Positions 1 to 12,000 of a DNA stretch of 64,000 bases are shown here, one piece after another. Under the pieces are notes generated by a model. That model had not been told where the DNA came from. It did not search any database and saw nothing but the letters and a program-made list of their open reading frames with translations. The translations under genes and the position numbers were made by a program. Location: positions 36,000,609-36,064,608 of the forward strand of contig OY755244.1 in the NCBI GenBank assembly GCA_963576725.1, read 5' to 3'. This DNA is from Azorinus chamasolen (Eukaryota > Mollusca > Bivalvia > Cardiida > Solecurtidae). Position 1 is the stretch's first letter. Each line of letters starts with the position of its first letter.

Positions 1-4
1 TAAG
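1..4 (+). CDS. 3' tip of an upstream exon
   Basis: The window starts TAAG followed by GTAAGT, a full-consensus 5' splice site. If the exon ends at base 4 with two bases of a split codon (AG), the next exon's first base (A at 3211) completes AGA (Arg), which fits the downstream frame. Only four bases are visible, so this is inference from the donor and phase. Confidence 0.5.
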
Positions 5-3000
5 GTAAGTCTCTTTATGTTTCTCAACTTGCCCCGATATCCTGTGTGCTGTAACAAAGTAAGGAAAAGAGGACTTTTGTTATGTTTGTCTAATCCAAGA
101 TCTGTCATACAGAAGAAAATCATTGCAGAACAGAGCAGAGAATGAAAATAGGGTTCTCATTGCAAATCATTTTTAGCTTGTCTGTTTCAAAGAAAAGTTG
201 AGCTATTGTGATCACTGGGTCGTAGGCGGCGTCGTTGTCGTCGTGCAAAAACTTTAATGTAGCTCATTTCTCAAAAAGTATAAGAGGTATCAACATGAAA
301 CTTCATAGGTTAGTAGATCTCATTGAGGGGAAGGCCCCTACATAAGAACCATAACTCTTGATTTCCCAATTTTGGAGTTGTGGCCATTTCAAAAATGTTA
401 TATTTAGCTGGACAAGCACAAAATCAGACGAGTGTTGGCGCCGCATGCGGCTCTTGTTTATTTGTTTGCATTTATACCATAGTATTATATAATATCATAA
501 GATGTTGTTATTGATTTACTCCATAATCAAACTTATTATGACTTTGCACACAAAGACACAGAAAAGAAACTGTCAGACCAGGGTCTGTTCTGTTGAGTAT
601 GTTACAGAACTGATTCTCCACTTTTCTCCATTTTGGATGTATAAATACTTGCAATATTGGGACAGGCAAACTTATGCACCTAGTGCAGACCCAGATCAAA
701 TTGCTCCTCAAGGTTAACACTTTACCTGGTAGAGAAGGCTTTTGACGTTCTTGCAAACAGAGTAGACCCAGATCAGACGACTCCTACAGGAGTCATCTGA
801 TCAGGGTCTGCTCTGTTTATATAGAATGTTTTCAATGTGATTCTATCCTATTTGTTATAGTAATGTTTTTTCTTGCTTTTTACTTTACTTTTCTTCTAAC
901 ACTTTCCTTCATATAAACATGTTTTCATGCATTTGCAGAGTTTACAGAGTTTTCCCAGATCAGACGGCTCCTATAGGAGCCGTCTGATCAGGATCTGCTC
1001 TGTTTGCTAATGGAATTTGAAAGATATGCTTCTTTACTTTCTAAAATCACTACAATCTTCAACCTTACATATTTCATTGTGATTGTTTTGTACTTGAATA
1101 TTCGGTAGGTATTGACATTTTGAATAAACATAGAACAGGGAAAGGGTTAAAATACATTCATGTATTAGAACATTTGTTAATTGATTTTCTTAATGGATTT
1201 AGTCTACCATTAATATTCATTAGGTAACGTATTCATGTTATGAATGTCAACTTCAAGATGATGCATTGCTGCAATTACAGTAAAACCTTTCTATAACGGC
1301 AACTAAATTTCATCAATTATTTTGTGTTAAAGGCGGGTGGCTGCTTAAAGCAGGGTGAAAGTAAAACAGAACGCTCCTAAAGGAGCGTTCTGTTTCACTT
1401 TCACCTTGCTTTAAATGACCACCTGCCCTAAATACCAACTAATTAACACAATTTAGTGGCCGTTATAGAGAGGTTTTACTGTATTGTAAGTACAGTTGTC
1501 AGAGAACAGTTCAAACAGAGTGTTTGCTTGTTATATTGATTTTCTACATTGGCTTTTAAATGATTGTTAGCCCTTTATCTGTTGAATATTAATCTAAGAA
1601 GTAATGACATTATTTATATTGATCAGATTAATTTGTGTAATGGGATATGGTAATAGGATATTTTATTACAGACAGACTGTAGAATCAGATCTCTGTTATA
1701 CCGTAAGCAAACCGAGCAGATTCTAATCAGACAGCTATAGGAACCATCTGATCTGGGTCTACTCTGTTTGTAAAGGTTTGAAAAAGGCTTTAAAAACAGG
1801 TAGGTAAGGGTTAAAAATATTGTCCTTCCATACTTCAAATCAAAGACTAAGTGCAAATCCTTCTTTGCAAATTAACAGGGATTTTTTTTATTGCTTATGC
1901 AAACAGGTTTGATCCTGATGAGAAACTAATTTAATCTTTACTTGATAGAGACAGCTTTGCTAACAGAGTAGACCCAAGAACAGATGACACTCCTGTAGGA
2001 GATGTCTGATCAGGGTCTGCTCTGTTTGCTTATTGAATGATATAGAGCTTATTCTGCAGGATCTGCCATGGCCAACACTTTGTGTGTTCATATGCCATAA
2101 TAAATCTCATTTTAACCCTTTCCTCCATAGGCTATTTTTAGACCCAACCTATTTGAATGAACCTACCCAAAAGGAGCATTAACTAGAGAAAAATATTTTT
2201 TTTTAGAATTTTGTAGTTTGAAACCATTGTGATAAATAGAGCATTTGCTCCTATAGGAGTAAATGCTCTATTTATCACAATGGTTTCAAAAAGTGACTTT
2301 TACAGAGGCATAGAAAGGCATATTTATGGAGGAAAGGATTAACCCTTTCATTCATATAAACACATTTTCATGCATTTGCAAACAGAGTAGACCCAGCTCC
2401 TATATCATCAGATAAACAGTTGATTGCCTAGCCTTCACAGGTATCAAGGATAATGGATTACAGAATTAATCCTTTAACTCTTTACTCCTTAAATATGGTG
2501 TTTGCATACAGAATAGACCAAGATCAGACGGCTCCTACAGGAGCCATCTAATCAGGGTCTACTCAGTTTGCTTGAGGAATTACATAGATCTGATTCTACA
2601 GGTTATATCAGGGCAAAACTGTTCTTGTTCAAATACTGAGCTAATTGATATGCATACATACATTATCATGGAGTAAAGGGTTAAAAGCCAAATCTTTTCG
2701 GTTATCTCTTCAATTAATTCCCTCATAGGCTAATTTTAGACCCAACCTCTTTGAATAAGTCTACCGAAAAGGAGCTTCAACTAAAGAAAATGAAAATTTT
2801 AGAATTGTGTAGTTTTGAAACCATTATGCTAAATAGAGCATTTGCTCCTATGGAGCAAATGCTCTATTTATCAGAATGGTATCACATAGTGACTTTTACA
2901 GAGGCGTCAAAAGGCGTCAATATGGGGGAATGGGTTAATCATTTTATTAGGTTTATTCAGTTAATTACAAATGTAAACTTTTTAAGGAATGTTTTTGCTT

Positions 3001-6000
3001 TGACAAAATCTGTAGAATCAAACTTATATCATGTCAAAAGCAAACAGAGTAGATCCTGATCTGGGTCTACTCTGGTTGCAATTGCGTGAAAATACATTGT
3101 ATATGAAGGAAAGAGTTAAGCAACCATCTGACTGAACTGTTCTCAGTTTTGATGATCGACGTTTATTGTATATATAACTTTATTGTACTTATGTTTTGTA
3201 TTTTTTGCAGATTTTTAGCCACAGAAAGGGGAGGTCATCTAGCAGAGGTCAATGGCAAACTTGTGCGAAAGTGGAAATGGCCGCAAGCCTGTGTCAAAAT
3301 TACAGAACCACTGAGCTTCCAGGTAAAGTCTTTATACAAACAGCAACACCTGTCTAGTGAGAGCGACTTAAAAAATAAAGTCTTAAAAAAACGCAAAAAT
3401 ACAGGTAACAAAAACTATAGTCACTGTAAAGCACTGTAATCATGTTTGTTAACCCTTTCCTTTACAGTGCTCCCTCCCTACAACGGCCCTCTCAATAACG
3501 ATTCCCTCCTTACAACAACGCTTGTCACTGTTTCCGAAACAACAAGGCTCCAGAAACAATTTTTTTCCATCGTATTTTCTTTATGCATCCATCAAACCCT
3601 ATGTAGTGACCACTCTTTAGAATCGTCACTCTGTGACGATTCTAAAGAGTGGTCACAACATAGGGTTTGATGGAGGCATAACGGTTTTAGTTCTCGAAAT
3701 ACACCTTATCTGGGGATCTGCAAACAAGCTAATTATGTTTGATTTTCCCTCCCTATAACAACTCCCTCTGAACAACACATACAATCTTCGTATCCCAAAG
3801 GGTGTCATTGTAGAGAGGGAGCACTGTATATAAACGTGTTTTTATGCATTTGCAAACAGAGAAGACCCAGATCAGATGGCTCCTATAGGAGCCATCTGAT
3901 CAGGGTCTGCTCTGTTTGCTAATGGAATTTGATAGATCTGTTTCTTTACTTTCTAAAATGGCTACAATGTTCCACCTTCCATATTTCATTATAACTATTT
4001 TATCCATGAATATTCAGCAGGTATTGAAATTTGGAACAAACATAGAACATGGAAAGGGTTAAAAGGCTAGGAAGATCAACCTGCTTTTAGAATTTAAGCA
4101 TAAGGCAAGTTTTGAAGAGAAGGATAACTGTGACTAATAAACAAATGAAATCTGCATTTCTCTCATAGGTGTTAATAAACAAATGAAATCTGCATTTCTC
4201 TCATAGGTGTTAATAAACAAAATGAAATCTGCATTTCTCTCACAGGTGTTAATAAAAAAAATGAAAGCTGCTTTTCTCTCACAGGTGTTAATAAACAAAT
4301 GAAATCTGCATTTCTCTCATTCTCTCATAGGTGTTAATAAACAAAATGAAAGCTGCTTTTCTCTCATAGGTATTGATAAACAAATGAAAGCTGCATTTCT
4401 CTCATAGGTGTTGATAAACAAATGAAATCTGCTTTTCTCTCATAGGTGTTAATAAACAAAATGAAAGCTGCTTTTCTCTCATAGGTGTTGATAAACAAAT
4501 GAAATCTGCATTTCTCTCACAGGTGTTAATAAACAAAATGAAATCTGCATTTCTCTCACAGGTGTTGATAAACAAATGAAATCTGTTTTTCTCCCACAGG
4601 TGTTGATAAACAAATGAAATCTGCTTTTCTGTCACAGGTGTTGATAAACAAATGAAATCTGTTTTTCTCTCAAAGGTGTTGATAAACAAATGAAATCTGC
4701 TTTTCTCTCACAGGTGTTGATAAACAAATGAAATCTGCTTTTCTCTCACAGGTGTTGATAAACAAATGAAATCTGAATATTGAATTTTGAAATGGAATGG
4801 TCCATCTTTATTAATGATAAAGTCCATTCAGTATGAAAGGGTATTCCTTGTAATTTGCTAGAGGATTTTTTAAGACAAACAGTGCAGACCCTAATTAGAG
4901 GGTTCCTCTAGGAGCCTGCTGATCGGGGTTTATTATGCTATTTGCAAATGCCAATAAACCCATTTCCCGTATTCAGAGAGCTAAGTTTCTAAAGCTACAC
5001 CTCAATATTTTTATTTTGACTCAAAGATATCTTGATCCAACAAGTTTTTCATTTTAGCTTTTATTATGCTGTGCCATAAATTTTTCACACTTGATTCTAG
5101 CATTACAAGTATTATCTCCCTTGTATTGCACACACATCAGTTATTTCCCTTTCAATTTTCCTCTTTGTAGAAGGGTCATGGTGAGCTTTCTTATTTTGTG
5201 CCTTCAGATCAGCAGTAATGTGATGTTCCGTTGTGTAAGCCAGAGTCATATGACTGTCGTGTTCAGCTGCCAGAAGGAGATGGCGCGATTTACCGTCGGC
5301 CCCGCATCTGATGCTGAAGATTTCAAGTTTATTGAGGAATCGGTAAGACAAAAAAGAGTCTATGTATGTCTCCCCCATTATAAATGAGGTAGACATATTG
5401 TTTTTGGTCGAGTTGTCCATCTGTCCATCCGTTCGTCTGTCCATCAGTCCGTCTGTCTTTTAACGTTGAGAATGAAACAGTGATAACCTTCAGAAAAAGT
5501 TAGCATCCAGGTGTGATGCTGAGTAACTGTTTGACATGTTTAACCTATTCATTCATATTGAAGCCTCTGTAAAAGTCACTTTTTGACTCCAATGTGATAA
5601 ATAGAGCATTTGCTCCACAGGAGCAAATGCTCTATTTATCACATTGGTTTCAAAGCTACATTATACTATTTTTTTCCTTTTCTCTAGTAAATTTAATGCT
5701 CCTTTTCGACAGATTTATTCAAAGATTTTGGGTCAAAAAATAGCCAATGAGGAAATCGGTTAAGAAGTTTTTAAAAGCACTAGAACAAAAGCAGATAACA
5801 GGTTTTGCAAATGAAGATTTATTTTGTTTTCAAATTTTTCATTAACCCATTACTCTGTATATATGCTTTTTTATGCTTTTGCAAACAGAGTGGATCCATA
5901 TCAGGGTCTGCTCTGTTTGCTTATGAGCTACATTTAATATAGAGCTGATTCCCTAAACTCATATTTTTCAGGACCAGCTGCTTACAACATTTACGTTTTC

Positions 6001-9000
6001 CTCGAAGGCCGCCAAAGATTTGATGAGAATATTTGCTCCAACCAGAAAAAACAAGCGAAAGGGCAGAAAGGTATGTTACTTAAGTACCGCTGATACTCAT
6101 CAGATTATGAGGACAGAGTTAATGTGCTATTAACGGAATAAAACTTGTTTTGTGTGTTTTTGTGCGCTCAGTTTTAATGCTTATACATGTGTTTAGAAAC
6201 GGTCTTTGTAAATATAGGTAAAAATTATGCCCCCTAATTGGTGATCTATCCTTATCTGTCAGTCTGTCTATCCATCTGCCCGTCACAGTTTTTGTGCTTT
6301 CTGTAACTCCACACGTATTTGATCCAGATTCATGAATCTTTTTACGATAATTGATCATGGTGTGAACCTGTGGTATGATTATTCCTTAACCCTTTACTCC
6401 ATGAATATTTATGTAAGAAATAATGAATCTATGGTTATAAGCTTAATATTGATAATTGCTTATGTACATTTTGGTTTAGACAGAAAGTGTAGAATTAGAT
6501 CTATATTATACCATAAGCAAATAGAGCAGAACCTGATCAGATGGCTCCTACTGTCCGTGACCAACTCGCATTTGCAAACAGCTTTGATCAAGATGAGATG
6601 CTGAGTAACAAGGCGTCTTGTCAGGATCCAATCAGTGAGACATTCAGTCAATAGTTGCTCAATTGCCTGATTGAATCAGAAATAGTCAAAGTTTCACCAG
6701 ATCAGAATTGAGCAGACATTATTTTATTTTATTATTATCCCTTATCATAGGCCATACTTTAGCTCTGCAGTACGGTAATACATAAAAGGGGGTCATATCT
6801 GTGTCAATAACATCTGCGTCTTCTTGACAAATTTCTATTTTTTCATTTTCTGAATTCAGTTAAACTTTCTTATGTTTCATCAATTTTTCAGTTGCATTAA
6901 CCATTTATTCTATGAATATTCATGCAAGAAAAAAAGAACATCATGAATAGTAATTAGTTTAATTTTTATAATGACACAGGACTTTTTGGCTATGGCAGGA
7001 ACTGTAGAATCATATCTATACCATCCCATATGCAAACAGAACAGACTCTGATGAGACAGCTCCTACAGGAGCCATCTGATCTTGGTCTACTCTGTTTGCA
7101 AATGTGTTAGAATGCTTATTTATGGAGTAAAGGGATAAATCAATGATGGTGAAATTCAAAATGAAATTCAAATAGATTTTGATGAAGGCCTCCGGCCAAA
7201 ACATGCAAACAATACAGTTGAACCTGCTTGTTTGTACACAAGTTACACAAATATGTTTTTATTAGTCCCCCACCGGTTACCGGTTGGGGGACTATAGGTT
7301 TGCTCGATTCCGTCCGTCCGTCCGTCCGTCCGTCCGCACTCACCAATGGGTAGTTGTGTGACTTTTTCTAACTAGTCACACAAGTAAAATCATTAACCTG
7401 GCCATCTCTTGTGACATTAACCTGGCCATTTCTTGTGACATTAACCTGGCCAGTTGTGGGACATAGGGTTAGGGTTAGGGTTAGCTTCCAGATAATTCTT
7501 TTCCAAAGTTAGAGCCAAAAATAGTTTTTCTTGTGGGACTAGTCCCACAAGAAAAGATCAAAGGAAAAAGTCACACAACTACCCATTTGTTAGTATGTCC
7601 GTCCGTCCGTCCGTCCGTCCGTCCGTCCGTCCGTCCGTCCGCACTCACCAAAGGGTAGTTGTGTGACTTTTTCTAACTAGTCGCACAAGTAAAATCATTA
7701 ACCTGGCCATCTCTTGTGACATTAACCTGGCCATTTCTTGTGACATTAACCTGGCCAGTTGTGGGACATAGGGTTAGGGTTAGGGTTAGCTTCCAGATCA
7801 TTCTTTTCCAAAGTTAGAGCCAAAAATAGTTTTTCTTGTGGGACTAGTCCCACAAGAAAAGATCAAAGGAAAAAGTCACACAACTACCCATTTGTTAGTA
7901 TGTCCGTCCGTCCGTCCGTCTGTCACGCTTCTTGTCCGGGCCATATCTCCTACAAAGTTAAGCCAAATTCATTATAACTTCACACATTGAAGAAGCATGA
8001 TGAGGGCTAGTGTCATGCACAAGGGCCATAATTCTAGCATCAATATTTTTGGAGTTATGCCCCTTTTACATATTTTTTTGTCCGGACAATAACTCTTTAT
8101 TTACTGGTTCAATTGATTTGAAACTTCACATATGGAACAATCATGATGAGGGGCAGTGTCATACACAAGGGCCATAACTCTAGCATCAATATTTTTGGAG
8201 TTATTCCCCTTTTTCATATTTTCTTGTCAGTCCGTCTGTCACGCTTCGTGTCCGGGCCATATCTCCTACAATGTTATGCCAAATTCATTATAACTTCAAA
8301 CATTGAAGAAGCATGATGAGGGCTAGTGTCATGCACAAGGGCCATAACTCTAGCATCAATATTTTTGGAGTTATTCCCCTTTTACATATTTTTTTGTCCG
8401 GATAATAACTCTTTATCTACTGGTTCAATTGATGTGAAACTTCACATATGGAACAATCATGATGAGGGGTAGTGTCATACACAAGGGTTATAACTCTAGC
8501 ATCGATATTTTTGGAGTTCTTCCCCTTTTTCATATTTTCTTGACAGTCCGTCTGTCACGCTTTGTGTCCGGGCAATATCTCCTACAAAATTAGACCAAAT
8601 TCATTATAACTTCACACATTGAAGAAGCATGATCAGGAGTAGTGTCATGCACAAGGGCCATAACTCTAGCATCAATATTTTTGGAGTTATTCCCCTTTTT
8701 CATATTTTTTGTCCGGACAATAACTCTTTATCTACTGGTTCAATTGATTTGAAACTTCACATATGGAACAAGCATGATGAGGGGTAATGTCATGCACAAG
8801 GGCCATAACTCTAGCATCTATATTTTTGGAGTTATTCCCCCTTTCATATTTTCTTGTCCAGTTAATAACTCTTTATGTACTGGTTCAATTGATTTGAAAC
8901 TTCTCATATGGAACAAGCATGATGAGGTGTAGTGTCATGCACAAGGGCAATAACTCTAGCATCAATATTTTTGGAGTTACTCCCCTTTTTCATATTTTCT

Positions 9001-12000
9001 CGTCGGGACAATAACTTTTTATTTACTGATCCAATGTATGAAAGTAGGTACTAATACCATTCAGGTGGTCATGTATATACCATGGTCAACCACACCATGG
9101 GTGGGTGGGGTGGGGAGAGTGGAGGTGTTTTTTTTTCAGTCCGGTGGGGGACTCATGTCTTGCATAGCAATACAACATGCCCTTGTTGATATTGTCATGG
9201 TTTCGAGGACTTGCAGTGTAGTAATTTTGTATTTTATTTCCAATTGTATTCTATGCATTTTATACTCTGCTTTCATGTTGTTAACAGAAGCCCAGATAAG
9301 ATGCGTAAATTGAAACGTTTTCGACAATCTCCGCCACACTATTACGTGACAATATGGGCCTGTTGAAGAAATTGCAATTTTAGTATTTGTATAAGCACCT
9401 TTGTCAATGTTCTGTCAAAAAGCATTAACCCATTCCCTCATATTGACGCCTTTTGATGCCTCTGTAAAAATCACTTTTTGAAACATTAGTGATAAATAGT
9501 GCATTTGCTCCTATTGAGCAAATGCTCTATTTTTCACAATGGTTTCAAAACTATATGTATACATGTAATTCTAACGTTTTCCTTTTCTCTAGTAAATGCT
9601 CCTTTTTGGTAGATTCATTCAAAGAGGTTGGATCTAAAAATAGCCTATGAGGTAATGGGTTAAGCTGTAGCTGATAAATGTACTCTTAAAATATAGTTAG
9701 ACATTGTCAAACAGAGGTCCAAGGGAGATGCCAAATTTCATGGCTGTTCGTCAGTGTCAGAACATGTATTAACCCTTTACCTGATAAGGATGCCTTTTGA
9801 TGCCTTTGCAAACAGAGTAGACCCAATTCAGCCGTCTGATTTGGGTCTGCTCTGTTTGCGTATCAACAGATACAGATTTGATTCTGCAGTTTATTCCATG
9901 GCCCAAACCACTCTTGCTCATTTATAATAAAGTTCAATAAATTATTACTCATGCAGTCACCATTTTTTATATGAATTTTCATCAGATAAAGGGTTTTTTA
10001 ACCCTTTCCTCCATAGACTATTTTTAGATCCAATCACTTTGAATAAATCTACCGAAAAGGAGCATTAACTAGAGAAAAGGATTTTTTTTAGAATTTTGTA
10101 GTTTGAAACCATTGTGATAAATTTATCACAACGGTTTCACAAAGGGACATTTACAGAGGTGTAGAAAGGTGTATTTATGGAGGAAAGGGTTAAAAAAGAA
10201 TTTAACCAATAAAATTGCTTGTATCCCTATTAGGTGTTTCTCAGACTTGGCAATCACTCCAAGGTATGAATTGAGTGTTAATTATACACATACATTGTAC
10301 CAATGCATACTCTCTCTGTACTTTTGGGTGCTATTTCCTCTTTACTCATCTGATTGAACATTTAAGGGATTTTTTGTGATGTATATTACATATATTTTTG
10401 TATATACAAATGTAACTATGTTTGCATTAATTTCCATGTACACATTTTTATTAACCCTTTACTTAATGAATACTCATGCAAGAAAAATGATCGATGAATA
10501 TTTATCTGCTGAATTTTTTATAATGGTATTATTATGAACACAGCAGTTTTTTGCCAAGGCAGAAACTGTAGAATCAGACCAATATAATTCTATAAGCAAA
10601 CAGAGCAGACATCGATCAGATAGCTCCTATAGGAGCGTTCTAATCTGGGTCTGCTCTGTTTGCAAAGGCATGAGAAGGTGTCTCAGTCAGGTAAAGGATT
10701 AATACAAAACTTTTTAGCTCTCATTCGCTAGGCTCCTTGAACCCTTTCCCTCATATAAACTCCTTTTCTCACATTTGCTAACAGAGTAGACCCCAGATCA
10801 GACGGCTCCTATAGGAGCCGTCTGATCAGGGGTCTGCTCTGTTTGCTTTTGACATGATATAGATCTGATTCTACAGTTTCTGTCGAAGTTAAAAAAATTG
10901 TTTGACAAAATTTACATTATAAGAAATTCAGCTAATGAATATTTATAATGTCATTATTTCTTGCATGAATATTGACAAGGGAAAGGGTTAAACTACAATG
11001 CTAATACCTCTCTGAAGCAGCCACTGACAGGAAGTCTAATTTTTGGTTGTTCGGGCAAATGATAGCTCAATGCAGGATGAAAGCTCAATGCAGAAAGCTC
11101 CCTAAGGAGCATTCTGTATTACTTTCATACTGCATTAAGTTCCCACCTACTTTAAAGACACCCATATTTATTCATTGAGTGGTCACTAAAGAGAGGTTCT
11201 GGTGTATAGCAGGGTTGCCACGCGTCAGAGAAAAGTCAGGGAAATTGATTTTTTTTTTCAAGGTCAGGGAATTGTCAGGGAAATTTGAGAACTGTCAGGG
11301 AAATTTGAAAATATAGGCAAATGTCAGGGAATTGTCAGGAAATTTTGAAAACATGAGAATGAAGTTCATATATTTTAAAAATTTCATTAATTAATACAGA
11401 AATTATCACAGAAAAACCGAATTTCGCAATGTTATGTGTCAGGGAAATTTGAAATTATGTCAGGGAAATGTCAAGGAATTGTCAGGGATTTTTGTTTTCT
11501 GTGGTTTGTGGCAACCCTGTATAGCTTTGTTCTGTGTGTTTTCCACTCCGGACAGGGGACCATTATTTCTTACACACTAGTGGTAAATTGTAATAAACAG
11601 AAAACATTTTGGATCCAGATTAGATACCATATAAATTGGCATTTCACCAGGAGCCAAACTGTTTGACTGTATGTTTGAAGACAAATGGAAAGAAAATTGA
11701 AATAGAGATTTGTAATGGACAACAATTTCTGTCAGATGACAATAGTTTATATCCAGTGAGTTATTTTGAGATTTCTACTTTCTTGTCAGCTATATTGTAT
11801 TTGCCATTCATGTACTTGGCATTGAGTGAGATGTGGTAGCAAACAGTGAACTTTGTTTGATTTTCTTATCCAACTTTTTGCATTTTCCTGTATTCTATCT
11901 TTGGCATTCTATCATTGTGGTTTTGTATGAAACTTCATCAAATGTTCTATGGTATATCTTCCAGCGGTAATCCTTTTCAGACTGGCAGCTTTATACAGTA

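Noticed and set aside
4136..4771. CRISPR-like array (38-bp repeats)
   Set aside because: Units are contiguous, with no unique spacers, in a eukaryotic intron; a simple tandem repeat.
5112..5444. 110-codon minus-strand ORF
   Set aside because: Antisense shadow of the real exon 5208-5342 plus a GTCC/GTCT-like simple repeat.
7465..7789. Chromosome-end telomere
   Set aside because: Only three TTAGGG units per copy, inside a duplicated repeat unit, with ordinary sequence on both sides.
9038..9339. Short ORFs on both strands near 9038-9339
   Set aside because: No conserved features; they overlap the G-rich edge of the composite repeat, and codon content is unremarkable.
11436..11839. Two adjoining short ORFs (MSGKFEIMSGKCQGIVRD and MAFHQEPNCLTVCLK)
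   Set aside because: The first is translation of GTCAGGG repeats; the second has no acceptor or donor and follows an H-type remnant.
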